Positions 1 through 11,737 are shown, counted from the stretch's first letter. The stretch is 64,000 bases of DNA from Lentinus brumalis (GCA_001792895.1 MARA01000031.1:1-64000); one strand, 5' to 3'. Numbers and translations are program-made. Notes: a model not told the origin generated them from the sequence alone.

Positions 1-854
1 CGTCTATTTCTGAACACACATCCCTACGCTAGACATTTTCCTCAATCCCGTGGAGCCCTCTAAACACCATATCACGGCTTTTCTCTGTCAGCAACAGAAT
101 ATTGTAAATCATGTGTTACGTACTATAGCATGACATGACAAGCTACGCCCTCATCCGACTCGATCCGAGTCCTGATATGCAGCAACCCATTGACGTGAAC
201 GCCCTGGAAATAACTAATATCAGCGGTACCACTTTACGCCACTGTTCCATACATACATCTAAGACAGTGTGGCCTGTAACTGTTCCCTGCATGTATCTGG
301 CAGAATCATCGCAAAGCCAGAATACTTCTGTTCCGATCTAACAAACAGCACGTTCAGTTTACGGTATTAGCACCTACAGTGGCCTGCCTACAGGGAAGTC
401 CTGTTGGAGCAGTTGCAATACAGACAGTGTCGAGTTTTGGTTTCATCGCCATTATCGCAAGATGTGCGGCACAGGTAGGAATAGGAAGACTTATCGTCTA
501 CTACTTCAGGCCATGCTCGCCATCCCTACTTATATACCAGCGGATCTACTTATTGACCTTCGACCGTGACCCCGAGCTTGCAAACACGACGTAAATAAAA
601 CTCTCACCTGCCACTTTGACTGTATCCAGAACTCCGCCTCAGGTTGACAGTATTGCATAACTCTCGCTGAATCGCAAGCCTGTGTGAAGCGTCGCACCGT
701 CAGACCCCGTCCCCAAGCTCAAAGTTTCAAAGTTCACATTCATCTTGATTATTAGTCCGCCAAGACATGACAATTTCCGATGGGAGCTGAGTACATATAC
801 CACACTATAGCATACCATAGAACACAAGCAGAACAGCGTCCGCACCATATGAAC
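1..854. other. no gene recognised
   Basis: Only short reading frames without recognisable motifs are present here on either strand. It lies downstream of the MYND-like gene and may hold its 3' UTR. Confidence 0.5.
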
Positions 855-1771
855 CTACATCAGGAGGGAGAAAAATGCTCGCATGACGTGGACGTCTTGG
901 GGTTCCATATCAACAAACGTCGTCTCCGACCTGTCCGCGCACCTCATCATCAACACAGGCCCACGCCAATCGCGAGGCGTTGGCCGTACCCCCGCTGTGA
1001 GCGACTTCAACGCCTTGTTCACTTTTAAGCCCCTCTTTCTCGCTGCTTCCACGGGACCGTGTGCCGCGAAGTCCGCATAGATGTGGAAAGGACGGTCGAG
1101 AAGAGTGAACTCTTGCCCGAACAACACAGGAGTCACCGCCGGGGGACATTGCATGAGCCCAACTAGGTACGGTACGAATTGTTCCGCACCGTTCGGACGT
1201 TCATTGGTTCTCGGCTCGCGGACGAGGAAGACGTCGATGAACTTGACCAATCCTGAACGCGCCAGCAGTCAGTTGATGTCACAAGCACCGTACTCAATGA
1301 ACATGGACGTCACCTTCGTCGGGATCCGCGAATATGGCACGAACGGCGACGCAACAGGGACTAGGTGCCCTGCTACCATTGCTGATAAGCTCTGGTCCCA
1401 CGCAAGGATAGTGCGGACCGCTGTATCCTGCATACGTCGTCGAACGCTCGATCACTTGCGCCGCAGCACGAGCGGCGTCGTCCCACTTCAGTAGTCTATC
1501 GCGCATGCACTCGAGACTATGCCGTACTGCGTCCTACACGGTCATCAGCTCACAGGACCCTCTGCAGAACGACTGGTTCACTTACCAGGAGGCGATGATT
1601 CACAGAACAGTAGGCCACATTCATCTCGCATTCCGCGCATACGAAGGGCGCGTCCGCACCGCAACACACGCATTTCGGCAGACCTTCGACGAGCCGGAGC
1701 GCAATCATAGGATGAATTGGGGTATAGGAACGCTCGGCTGCATCCACAGTAGCGGCGAGAACAGTAGTCAT
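855..1771 (-). CDS. MYND-like zinc-finger protein
   Basis: Spliced minus-strand gene. The proposed ATG is near 1771. Exon 1 carries a zinc-binding segment with CVCC, CAEC and a YC pair, spaced like a MYND finger (C-x2-C ... C-x2-C ... YC), a protein-interaction module. A following exon (about 1294-1540) reads ECMRDRLLKWDDAARAA, and the last exon (855-1250) encodes about 125 residues beginning VKFIDVFLVREP and ending FFSLLM. Exon joins between 1250 and 1560 are approximate. Many Agaricomycetes carry large sets of small MYND-like proteins of unknown function. The zinc finger is visible; any role in transcription or protein binding is inference. The distal Cys/His ligands of a full MYND finger should lie across the first intron and I did not place them all. 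Confidence 0.55.
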
Positions 1772-2564
1772 AGCAGGATGTCGGGAAAAGAAGGAGGTTG
1801 GAAATGTCGTCAACTCGCAGCGATCCTCAGCTCCCGGTATTTGTAGTGTTGGCAGGCGCCGGCAGGGTGTCACAACGGATCTTGTGACAATCGTGAGTCA
1901 CTTTGCCAACTAGCGCCAAAGTGCATGAGTTTGTGTACGGACGTGTCTGTACGCGAGCGAGCCTCAGACCAACCTCAGCCAGTGCATTGACAACGCCGGA
2001 GACGCCTCGCAATGGCCTTGGAACACCTTCTCACTGCTTGACGCGCTTACTGAACTGTATTAAGGTCCTCGCACTTCGAATTCGCCGCCGTGGCCACTAA
2101 CAGGATGGAACTTCTGGCCCAAAACAAAATGGTGAAATTCTTATGGCAAGGTCTGGGCGAGAGCCGTGTGTGATCTCCAGGTGTGGCGAGCACAATGTGT
2201 ACTATACTATACAAGGAAACTTAGGCGCCAAAAAATGGACGTAAAGTGTGGTTCACACTGGCAGCACCGAGAATCGAACTCGCGATCGCACGTGCAAATG
2301 CGTGCAACATGTTACGGAGTAGACTACTAGGCCTTGCACATTTGGAAGTGGTTTAAACCAATAGACAATGAAGAATTGAATACTTACCATTTCCATACCT
2401 CGCGTCCAAGTTGATCGTTCACGAGTACGCCGACATTACTGTCCACGCTGCACAAAACCAAGTATACTTTGACCACCACGTCCAGATCAACACTACCATT
2501 GGAACTTGGGTAAGAATTTGTCCCGCGTACAAGCCCTCCCAAAGGGCTGACTGACCAAACTCCG
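1772..2564. other. intergenic, with a tRNA-like element
   Basis: No coding signal is convincing. A tRNA-like element lies at about 2260-2339. The rest is unremarkable. Confidence 0.5.
2260..2339 (-). tRNA. tRNA-like element (possibly degenerate)
   Basis: On the minus strand a B-box-like T-arm (GAGTTCGATTCTCG) is preceded by an A-box-like stretch (GGCCTAGTAGTCTAC) and a 5-bp hairpin GCACG/CGTGC around TTTGCA. The T stem has only 4 good pairs, the anticodon loop comes out at 8 nt and the acceptor stem does not pair well. It is therefore more likely a decayed tRNA or a tRNA-derived remnant than a working gene. I cannot assign an isotype. Confidence 0.3.
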
Positions 2565-3227
2565 TTACAGGCTCACAGTCGCCAACCTCAGCGCCCTTAC
2601 AAGTCCCTGCTGCAACTCCATCGCAACAGCACTCTGGACAGCGCTCGTTCGATCGCTGCCTAACGGGAGCGTATCCAGCATTTGAACCAGAACTGCTGGA
2701 CGCCTGGACCCGCGGCCGTCGCTCTCAACGAAGATCGACACCTTGAAGAACACCTGTTTTCTAGCATTGAGTATCACACTCAATAATGCCGCACCCAACA
2801 GCAACTAACTGACCTCGCGCCCTTCCAGAACTGCCATGATTCCGTAGTCCATACGATCCGAATACTCAACTGTCGGTGCCTCCGGACTATTGCGTGAGGC
2901 CAAGTTCTCTTCGTCGCGTGCATTTGCGCCTTCGCCATCGTTCATAGAAATAGCGGGGGTCAAGCCCGGCATAGGGCTGGCGTCGTTGCCGCCTCTTTCA
3001 AGCCGCTGTGTGGACGACCTAACACGAGGAAGCAAGCCCTCGACACCCCTTGCGTCTGCAGCCGATCCATGTGGCAATGCCGGTTGACCGCTACAGAGAT
3101 CCAAGAATTAGCGTACGAGCACGCTACATGAGCCTTCGAACATCACTCACAGTACAGGGTGCTGTCGAATCTCCTCATCGTCTTCGTTGCTTCTTTGCCG
3201 GTACGTCGCCAGGAATTGTGGTGACAT
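2565..3227 (-). CDS. hypothetical protein, three exons
   Basis: Not recognised as a family. A consistent gene model exists: exon 1 3227-3151 (starts MSPQFLATYRQRSNEDD), exon 2 3090-2814, exon 3 2753-2565, all with GT-AG introns of about 60 nt and conserved phase, giving about 180 residues. The first two thirds are polar and low in hydrophobics. The end (VFFKVSIFVESDG ... LVRALRLATVSL) is more ordered. No signal peptide or membrane segment is seen. The clean splice phases are the main reason to call it real. Confidence 0.5.
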
Positions 3228-3844
3228 TTGAACCAGAAAATTGACCTCCTGGACACACCCTAGGCTTGTATATATAGGCGTTGTGGCGACCAAAACCGTC
3301 AAACCCGGCTCTAAGTTGCGCCGAGGCTAGAATCAGCCCTCTATGCATAAACGGGCTAGAGGTTCGTGAACGCAACCATGTGCCGTTTCGAGATTCGTCT
3401 CCAGCCGTTTGACACAACCCTAGAACTTCGAGCCCTTCCGCAACATTGTGGAGCACTTACAGTTCATGCGCATAAAGACCACGCCTTCCCAACGCTGAAG
3501 GCTCTGATATCATTACAACCTGTCTGCGATAGCTCCACACTCTCATTCCCTAGGTCGTCTTCTCTGTGCTTCTTCGCTAATGCGGAAGGTTTCTCCACAG
3601 TGTCCAATTCTCCTTGACCGTCGCGGCTCTTCTTTTCCCTGCACTCCACCCATGCATACCTTCATACGCCTGACATCTCAGTCTATACAATAACAAGCGC
3701 GCGCCGCGAAGCATCGGCCGCAGGGTTCGCCTTCACACAATTCACCAAGAAGTACGCCTGATTCCGATTTCTGCTTCTCGAACTTGACACATGCTGAGAT
3801 CTTACACAAATACACTAGAACGATCCTGTCCAAGACTGCCATGC
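3228..3844. other. no gene recognised
   Basis: Stretch between the hypothetical gene and the ribonucleotide reductase gene. I looked here for the usual C-terminal tail (acidic, ending in Asp-Phe) of the reductase small subunit and did not find it in any frame. Confidence 0.4.
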
Positions 3845-5040
3845 TCACTCCTGCCGCACGTGGGCGCCAATATACTCGCTCACCCGACGTTCGAAGAAGT
3901 TCGTTCGTGCTCCAAGCACACTCGTCTCCATGAACGGAAACTGTAAAGAGTAAGACGTCGTTCTCAAGCCCATCAATATGTCACTGACCGGATTAGCCTT
4001 TCCAAACCAAGGTTGCAAGCCCAGACCTTGAAGTAGAAAGTCTCCGACATACTCCACGTAGTCGCGCATCAGCCCAATGTTCATCCCCGCGAGCGGTCGT
4101 GGCAGCGCAGCTATGATGCCAGATCAATGCCTGAAGCAAACAGAACGCCATCCTGCTCACCTCGGAAGAAGTTATGCTCAAGATCGACCGCCTCTGCGAC
4201 CATCCGACGTACCATATCCTCCGGAACCTTCGCCCGAACGTGCTTGTACAACAAACAAGCAAATGCCGTGTGCATCCCTTCGTCTCTTGCGATCAACTCG
4301 TTTGACTGACTCAACGCAGGCATCAGCCCGCGGCTTCGCACCCAGAACACTGCAGCAAACGACGAGGAGAAGAATATCCCCTCGACGATCGCAAACGCCA
4401 CCAGCCGAGTCGGAAAGTCGCTCTCCGACGACTCTATCCATCGCAGGCACCAGTCTGCTTTCGCCTTCACCGCAGGAATGTTTCGATCGCTGAGAACAGT
4501 CTCTTTTGCTCGCGCTCGTCATTGATCAGCGAGCGCAAAAGCAAGCTGTACGTCTCCGAGTGAATGTTCTCCCTACAATTCAACTCGTCAGAACGATAAC
4601 TGCTCGAATGGCCTCTCACTCACATCATCATTTGGAATCCGTAGAAACACCGTGCTTCCGCCAACTGGACCTCCGCACAAAACCGTTGCGCGAGATTCTC
4701 CACAACGATACCATCTGACGCCGCAAAGAACGCCATAATCATCGACAGAAACGTTCGTTCGTCGGGGCTGAGGGCGCCCTCCCAATGCTCCACGTCCACA
4801 TTGATCTTTCGAATCTCTTCCGCCGTCCAGAACGACGCTTGCGCCGTCCAGAACGACGCTTGCGCCGTCTTGTACGCCTTCCATAACTAGTACGTCGAAA
4901 CGTCCCAGTTAGCACGACAGAAGACCTAACAGAAGTTACGCACGCACATCAGGATACTTGATCGGAAACAGCACGAAGCGCGAACGCTCGGGAACAAGAA
5001 TGAGCTCGCGTACGTTGGACTCTGCGGTGGGACTGTTCAT
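3845..5040 (-). CDS. RNR2: ribonucleotide reductase small subunit (one frame break)
   Basis: Class I ribonucleoside-diphosphate reductase small chain, which houses the diiron-tyrosyl radical used by the large subunit to make dNTPs in the cytosol. Start at 5040; exons 5040-4948, 4886-4624 and 4572 onwards, then two further small introns. Family motifs in order: [20 protein letters not shown] (iron Asp), EARCFYGFQ (iron Glu), ENIHSETY (His ligand and radical Tyr), [10 protein letters not shown] (Glu), ARDEGMH (Glu/His), [11 protein letters not shown]. All metal ligands are present. Oddities: a 21-bp in-frame tandem duplication doubles the AQASFWT block; a one-base break at about 4478-4481 interrupts the frame before KAKADW; the protein stops 7 residues after EYIGAH without the C-terminal tail that normally docks to the large subunit. 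It may be a pseudogene, a divergent second copy, or an intact gene with a sequencing error; identity is certain. Confidence 0.9.
4821..4862 (-). repeat. 21-bp in-frame tandem duplication in RNR2
   Basis: The unit CGCCGTCCAGAACGACGCTT plus one G occurs twice head to tail (4821-4841, 4842-4862) without mismatch. In the coding strand it repeats seven residues (AQASFWT), where the family has a single copy of this block before EEI. Confidence 0.95.
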
Positions 5041-5709
5041 GATACCGCTGCTGCTGATCCCGGTATCCTTCGCTAGCCAGCGTTCCTTTATACCTCGCTC
5101 TCCCAAGGGTCCTCTTCCGCTTCTCTAACTACCGGGCCGAGGACCCTTCCCCACCGGCGTGGCCCACAATAGACTTCACCCTAGATTTCACCCTAGATAC
5201 CACAGATGTTCAGACCTTCGACATACGAAGCTCATGTCAACGTCTTTCCTCACCACTCGCGCCCTATCCACACACGGACGACAGGGTCCCGACAAGTCTT
5301 TCACCGAACATCCGACGACAGGGTCCGTACGGGTCTTGCACTCGACATATGAACACGATGACGCAACTACTCCATCTTGCCAGTACTACAAATAGTCGCC
5401 ATACCTCCGATCACAGCCTCCGCATACCCATTATCCTGTTCCATGACAAACACTCTCGTCCAGCCGCTTCTCGATCTCGTACACGAGCTCCCCTCCGTAG
5501 CTCTCCAAGCCACCGCGATCAGTTCCTCTGGTCCGTGACGCTGCTCGCTATACAGTGATCAAATTGTTGAATGACTCCAGGCACAGATTCCGAGCGCGAC
5601 GGATATGACCAGACTACCGCGAACGCTGCGCAGAACATGGGTATGTCACCGTTCATCGGTCCATTCAATAATATGACTTACTGGACGACTCGCAGAAATA
5701 TGCGCGGCG
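5041..5709. other. intergenic between RNR2 and the Helitron
   Basis: Probably contains the RNR2 promoter (minus strand) and the left part of the Helitron. No protein-coding frame is convincing. Short imperfect repeats occur (TTCACCCTAGAT twice near 5172-5197; CGACAGGGTCC twice near 5279-5330). Confidence 0.4.
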
Positions 5710-6839
5710 TTGTCCGCTCCGCGCAACAACGCCGACGACCCGCTCATAAGTGCGTCCTCACCACCGCCCGTAACATGTCGATTGACCGCAGCAACAATAG
5801 GTCGCATAAATCGTTCAAACGATGGGACTAACCGCCTCGATTGGTGTGCCGAGTCCGATTTGGCGCTCGACTACACACACATCGTCAAGGCCATACTCAT
5901 CACAACTAGCACTTTGCGTCTGGACGAAGTGAATGCAACTTACGATGACGTTCTTGTGAATGCGGGCATCACTCGTCTGCTATCCTTGTACACCGTGTGG
6001 CTGCCCCGTGACCTTCGCCAGCTCGCCGAGCTCCATAGTGTCGCCCTGCCGTACAGGCCCAATCGTTCCATGCTCATCGAGCGACTCCTTGCTCATGACT
6101 GTGACCCGCGTTGTCCTCCCTACGTGGTGGTGTTCACCACTCGCTCCGAACTTCGCGCGCCAGAGCAAGTCGGAGTGCCACCACCTGCCAGGGCCCCGTC
6201 CCTTCACCCCGACACTGAAACATCGTACTTACAGATCGCGGACGACTCGATCCGTTCCTCAATCATACGCGAATGGCAAGACGTCGTTTCCACCACTAGC
6301 TTCCAATCTGCCGTCTGCTCTCCTTGCGGTCGACAATTCTCCCGTCACGAACTATCATCAATCCACCCCCACGACTTCGACCTAACCCTTCTCAGGAACG
6401 ACGCCATCCCACCCCACACTCGGCCTTCCACGTATGCCTTCGAACTCTACGAGCGCGCCCTTCTTCATCCCAGGGGCATGTGCGATCCTTGGCATCTTGC
6501 CGAGGTATTGATGTGCACGAACTGTAGCCGTGAGCTTGTCCACCATAGGCGCATGCCCCGTCTCTGCTTCGCCAATTGGCTCTATTATGCACACGATGAA
6601 CTCCCTCCTGCCGTCGCCGAAGCATTTCGTCGCAGTTCACCTTTCGACAGACTACTTGTAGCCCGAGCTCGGGCCAGCCGTATATCCTTCCGCTTTACCG
6701 AGCTTCCCAATCGCAACAAACTTAACATAGACAATCCCGAAGCTCACAAAGCCCATGCGTCCGCACAGAAGTTCTTGAAGGGCAACGTCCTCGTAATGCC
6801 ACAGAACTCAACTCACCTCAATAACGTACTCCCCCCCCC
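5710..6839 (+). CDS. Helitron protein, N-terminal DUF6570-like part
   Basis: About 375 residues in frame with the ATG at 5710. Features include a CSPCGRQFS segment, a later CTNCSRELVHHRRMP segment, then PRLCFANWLYYAHDELPP, resembling the conserved DUF6570 region found upstream of Rep in Helitrons (C-x2-C pairs, then a Leu/Ala-Asn-x-Leu core). The frame runs into nine consecutive C at 6831-6839; after that the matching continuation is in the next frame. The start codon is the first usable ATG; an earlier start cannot be excluded. Confidence 0.7.
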
Positions 6840-8989
6840 GCGTCCGTCATACGCGATACCGTCTGCGCCGTCTTCGTCGGCAAGACCAGGCCCACGAAGG
6901 CTACGATTGGAGGTTTAAGCCCCATCCTAGTTCGGAAGTCAGCGGTCGAAACTATCATTAAATTTCTGATATCCCGCAATCCATTCTATCTTCCCGATGA
7001 TCAGACCTTCTTCGGCCTAAGCCAATCGAACCTCCGCAACATCTTCGCCCCCGATCAGGCCGACAACGATGTGGGAGTCCCATGCGCGATGGATATCGGG
7101 TTCATCGAGGACTCGGATGCAATTCAGGCCACAACGTCTGACTATACGCACCGCAGCGATCACGCCGACTTGCCCTCCGCAGACGAATCCGACTCGCTCT
7201 TGATGGAGAACGTTGGCTATACGTGCGGCGACGATTCCCCCCGTTCCTATCGAGACATGAAACTCCACGCTCTCGCCCATTGTCTGAATGGTGGCTCCTT
7301 CATACGTTCGCAAGCCGGCGAGACCTTCGTCCCCGACTTCCAAAACCCCGCGCTCTTAACCTGGCTGTTCCCCCACCTTGATCCTTGGGGCATCGGCGGG
7401 TTCCACCACCCCGATCGCCCACAATCGATCACTATGGAAGAGCAGCTAACGTACCTTCTGCAACTTGCCGACAGTCCATTCCAACGCGACCCCGACTTCG
7501 CCTTCGTCTACTTCAACATCCTCCAAAAGAAAGCCGTCTGCGACACGGTCCACTTCCGCATCAAAGCTTCCGAGCAACGGCGTATAGTCAGTCAGCTCCT
7601 GGCCGTCGACAAAACCGTCCTCGCACAGCTCATCTCGCACTGCAAAACCGACGAAAATTACAGCCCACAAACACCAGACGAGGCACGCCTACTGGCCCTT
7701 GTCAATAGTGTCAGCTCCATACTACACAACATACCCGGTACCACGGGCTATAAACTACACCTCCGTAACGAGATTCGGGCCCTCGTCAACTATCTCGGCA
7801 CTCCTGCTTTCTTCATCACCCTCAATCCATCCGACATCCACCACCCCCTCGTTCGCCTCTATGCTGGTCAAGCCGTCAGTCTTGAAGATGCTTCCGTTGG
7901 TGAATCCCTCACCGACTGGCGCAGAAGACTGCTCGTAGCGAAGAACCCCGGAGCCTGCGCCATGTTCTTCCACACAATGGTCTCCAAGTTCATCTCGATA
8001 ATCCTCCGCTACGGTCGCACGGACCGTGGGCTCTTCGGTACCTGCGATGCGTACTACGGTACTGTCGAGGCTCAAGCTCGCGGAACTCTTCACTGTCATA
8101 TGCTGATTTGGATTAAAGACCACCCGTCCCCACAACAAATGAGAGACCTCATGGTCTCCGATGAAGCATATCAACAACGGATGTTCGCGTGGCTGGAAAG
8201 CCTCATCAAATGCGAACCCATGGGCTGCTCCGAGCTTGTTCACGCATCCTCCCCACACGCTGCCCGACGCCCTCGTCACTCGGAAAGTGCTGGCTACGTC
8301 CATCCCGGCGTCCGCACGCTTCCGAGGATCGACACACTGCTCCCATCCGATTTCAAACAACAATACCAGCGCATGGTGAACGACCTTGTCGAACAGTTCA
8401 ATTGGCACGAGCATACAGACACTTGCTGGAAGTACCTACGAAGGAATCAACCCCGGATTGACTCAAACTGCCGAATGCGCATTGACGGCAGCACTCGACC
8501 TGTCACTGTCCTTGATCCAGATACTCTCTCCATTCTCTTGCGCCGACTTCATCCTTGGATCGCGAACTACAACGACCTCGTGATATTCCTTCTTCAGGCG
8601 AACATGGACATCAAGCATATCGGCTCCGGCGAAGGCGCCAAAGCGCTCATCTTCTACATCACGGACTACATAACCAAGTCTTCCGTACCCGCGCATCTCG
8701 GACTCGCTGCGCTCATGTACGCCATCAACCGTGCTGACGCCAAGTACACAGGCGTACCAGAATGGACTGATCGTCAGGATAGTGGCGCCTTGACTATCCT
8801 CGTCAACAGCATGGTCTCGCGCATCGAGATCTCTGAAGCGCAGGTCATGAGCCATCTCCTAGGTGGAGGCGACCACTACTCCAGTCACCATTTCAGATTA
8901 CTACACTACACATCTTTTGAACGCCTCCTCCTTCGCTATTGCAGTCCTCATGGCCTCCCGCCCTCTCCCACCGTTGAAGTACAAACCCC
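6840..8989 (+). CDS. Helitron Rep (HUH nuclease) part
   Basis: Middle part of the Helitron protein. It carries PAFFITLNPSDIHHPLV, then AQARGTLHCHMLIW with the HxH metal site of HUH nucleases, and KALIFYITDYITKSSVP with the two catalytic Tyr residues four apart. These are the residues that nick and join DNA during rolling-circle transposition. The frame is open from the 6831-6839 C run to about 8989, where a second one-base break shifts it. An internal ATG at 7077 or nearby is not needed if the upstream frame is joined. Confidence 0.85.
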
Positions 8990-11737
8990 TCCGATAGCCC
9001 GATCTCTCTCGCGGCCGAGCAACCCCCGTCCTCTCCCAATCTGGTTCCACCCCCTGTCCTCTCCGACGCTCGTGGAGATGTGCAGATGCCTGACGCAGAG
9101 AACGAACTCGTCACCCTCACATTCGGTCCCGGTTCCATCTCCGCCGTCACTCAACAACAAGACTACTTCCTCCGGCCTGCCGATGAACCCTTCGCATCCA
9201 TGCCACTCTACCACTACGTGGGTATGACAGAGAAGATTACACGTGCAGCCGAGGCACGTCGTCTGAGTAACCATTCACCGAACACAGGATCCGACCTCCC
9301 CCGCCGCGGCCGACCCGAGCAAGAACGTGGAGCGTTTCTTCACTCCCACCCACAACACGATACACATCTCGTCCGCAAGCGCGTAGTCTGGGTAGTACCG
9401 GTGATACTCGGGAATCGTTTGCCTCGAGCCGACCGCAGCATCGAAGAGAAGGAGCTCTGGGCCCGATCGATCCTAACGCTCTTCGTCCCCTGGAGGACTC
9501 CCGCAGATCTCAAATATGTCAACGAGACGTGGATTGATGCCTACGAACGTCACCTTCCTAGCATCACATCCGTTCACCGCAGGATCATACACAACATCGG
9601 AGTCCTGAGCGAATGCAAAGACGCTCGCGATAAGGCGATATCAGACATGCGCAACGGGCGGACAGCATCTGCTGCTGTATTGGGTTCCGTCCGCGACCTC
9701 GTCCAGTCGAGCCGCTACCATCACGATGAAGAACACTCCCCACCGCCTGACCTACCGTCCCATGCGCCAGGCATCGAACTTGATTCTGGACGTATGTCAC
9801 CGGATGGCGCGCGTGATTTGACTTCCGCTGTCGACGGACTAATATCTACCGCTGCCCGCGTCGCCCTCGATCAAACAATGCAGATCAAAAGCCCCACCTC
9901 CAGCATCCGTACCTTCGGCGACCACGTACAAATCGCCGAAGCCGATAGTACTAGGATTGCTGCGCACCAGTCGGGCATGCGCGAACTCAAACGCCGACGC
10001 CGACCTCCTCCCCCTCCCGAACCGACAATCCCGCCGGTTCCTCGCCCTCACGCCCATGAACCCCGTGCACCCACCCTAGACATCGCTCACCTACAGGGTG
10101 CAAGCACTGCACCTCCGCTCCATCCTAACCCACAACATTCGACGACGACGACTCGCTCTGGCATAGACCCAAGTGGGGTCATTCGTCAAGTCATTCTCGA
10201 GCACGGCCTACAACACAACCCAGAACAACTCCGCGCATTCGAGATCGTGGCCAGACGCGTATGCTATGGAGGACCACAGCTGCTCATGTACATTGCCGGC
10301 GTCGGCGGCACAGGTAAATCCTACGTTGTGACTGCTATCTTACGTCTGTTTTCCCTCCTGGGCCGTCGTCAACAGATCCTTGTCTCGGCTCCAACCGGAG
10401 CCGCCGCAATTCTGATCGGCGGTTACACGATCCACTCCCTGCTTATGCTTCCGCATCACGACCACACCGACCTTCAACCTCTCGTATTCTTATGGGCCAA
10501 CGTTCTGTACCTCATCATCGACGAAGTTTCCATGATCAGCGCGCCTCTCCTCTCTGATATATGCACCCGTCTTCAACACGCCAAAGGCAATCATGGTCTC
10601 GCTGAAGACATTCCTTTCGGCGGCGTTAACGTAATCTTCCTCGGCGACTTCGGCCAACTAAAGCCCGTCCGCAGCCCTCCCCTATACAGCCACCGTTATA
10701 CAAAGGCCCCGACCATCCAAGACACCCAGCGAACTCCCGGAGTGAAGGCCCTCAAAGGCATCTACCTCTGGCGATCAGTCAAAACCGTCGTTATCCTCCG
10801 TAAGAATCAACGACAGTCAGGCGATCCTCACTACGCCGCACTCTTGGCGAGGATTCGCGAAGGCCAGAGCGGCAACGCCCGTCGAGCAAACACTGCCGAC
10901 GACTACGCCGCCCTTTCAACTCGCCTCCTCCAGAACTTCGACGCGACCACAATGGCCCGCTTCGCTGATGCGCCCATCATTGTCGGTATCAAAACAATCA
11001 GAGATCCTCTCAACGAACGATTGCTCCAACACCACGCGCACAAGATCGACGCGACTGTTCATTACTATCACTCCCGCGACCGCATTGCGCGAATGCCCCC
11101 TGGACGCAGCGACTGCGAACTCCTCTGGAACTTGTCATCCAGCAAGACAAATGACAGCCTTGGTAAGCTTCCTCTATTCCCTGGTATGAAGGTCATGATA
11201 CAGGAGAACATTGCTTTCGCGTGCAACGTTGTCAACGGAGCTGTGGGGACCGTTCGCGACATCAACTACGAAGAAGAAGACCACATTCGCTATATATCTG
11301 TGGTCTACGTCGAAGTTTCTGGTGCCGGTCGTCACTTCGGTATCGAAGACAACGACGTCATTCCCATCTTTCCCGTACCGACGACCTTCAATTGGATCAA
11401 GGTACCAAAAACAACCACCCGGCCCGCACTGGAGATCAGTGTAACTCGCATGCAGCCTCCACTCCTGCCCGCATACGTGATCACCGACTACAAAGCTCAA
11501 GGCCGCAGCCTGACCACAGCCATAGTCGACCCCGACAGTGCACTGTCTCTGCAAGGAGTCTACGTAATGCTGTCCCGCGTTCGAAGCATGGACGGACTCG
11601 CCATTCTCCATCAATTCAGACCAAGCAAAATCGAAGCCCGCCTTTCCCAGGAACTCAGAGATGAGTTTGCACGCCTTCAACAATGTGATACTGACACCCG
11701 CACTGCGTACAACTCCGATCCTCTGCAGTATGCTTGA
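8990..11737 (+). CDS. Helitron Pif1-family helicase part
   Basis: C-terminal part of the Helitron protein, about 900 residues. After a low-complexity Pro/His linker comes a superfamily 1B helicase: Walker A GVGGTGKSY, Walker B LIIDEVSMIS, motif III GDFGQLKPV, and the C-terminal YKAQGRSLTTAIVD and YVMLSRVRSMDGLAIL blocks. In Helitrons this helicase unwinds the strand released by Rep. The first ATG in this frame is at 9080, but homology-like content starts upstream, so the segment is a continuation and not a separate gene. Stop at 11735-11737. Confidence 0.9.
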   Translation, partial: SDSPISLAAEQPPSSPNLVPPPVLSDARGDVQMPDAENELVTLTFGPGSISAVTQQQDYFLRPADEPFASMPLYHYVGMTEKITRAAEARRLSNHSPNTGSDLPRRGRPEQERGAFLHSHPQHDTHLVRKRVVWVVPVILGNRLPRADRSIEEKELWARSILTLFVPWRTPADLKYVNETWIDAYERHLPSITSVHRRIIHNIGVLSECKDARDKAISDMRNGRTASAAVLGSVRDLVQSSRYHHDEEHSPPPDLPSHAPGIELDSGRMSPDGARDLTSAVDGLISTAARVALDQTMQIKSPTSSIRTFGDHVQIAEADSTRIAAHQSGMRELKRRRRPPPPPEPTIPPVPRPHAHEPRAPTLDIAHLQGASTAPPLHPNPQHSTTTTRSGIDPSGVIRQVILEHGLQHNPEQLRAFEIVARRVCYGGPQLLMYIAGVGGTGKSYVVTAILRLFSLLGRRQQILVSAPTGAAAILIGGYTIHSLLMLPHHDHTDLQPLVFLWANVLYLIIDEVSMISAPLLSDICTRLQHAKGNHGLAEDIPFGGVNVIFLGDFGQLKPVRSPPLYSHRYTKAPTIQDTQRTPGVKALKGIYLWRSVKTVVILRKNQRQSGDPHYAALLARIREGQSGNARRANTADDYAALSTRLLQNFDATTMARFADAPIIVGIKTIRDPLNERLLQHHAHKIDATVHYYHSRDRIARMPPGRSDCELLWNLSSSKTNDSLGKLPLFPGMKVMIQENIAFACNVVNGAVGTVRDINYEEEDHIRYISVVYVEVSGAGRHFGIEDNDVIPIFPVPTTFNWIKVPKTTTRPALEISVTRMQPPLLPAYVITDYKAQGRSLTTAIVDPDSALSLQGVYVMLSRVRSMDGLAILHQFRPSKIEARLSQELRDEFARLQQCDTDTRTAYNSDPLQYA

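Larger units (their letters stand above)
5710..11737 (+). mobile_element. Helitron coding region (DUF6570 - Rep - Pif1 helicase)
   Basis: Rolling-circle transposon. The coding block has the order known for fungal Helitrons: a DUF6570-like Cys-containing N-terminal region, the Helitron-like N domain with a HUH nuclease and a Tyr pair, and a C-terminal Pif1-family helicase. It is split over three frames by two one-base breaks (C run at 6831-6839; CCCC at 8986-8989) but has no internal stop codon otherwise, so it is young or only apparently broken. I could not define the 5' TC and 3' CTRR ends or the terminal hairpin, so element borders extend beyond these coordinates by an unknown amount. Confidence 0.9.
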
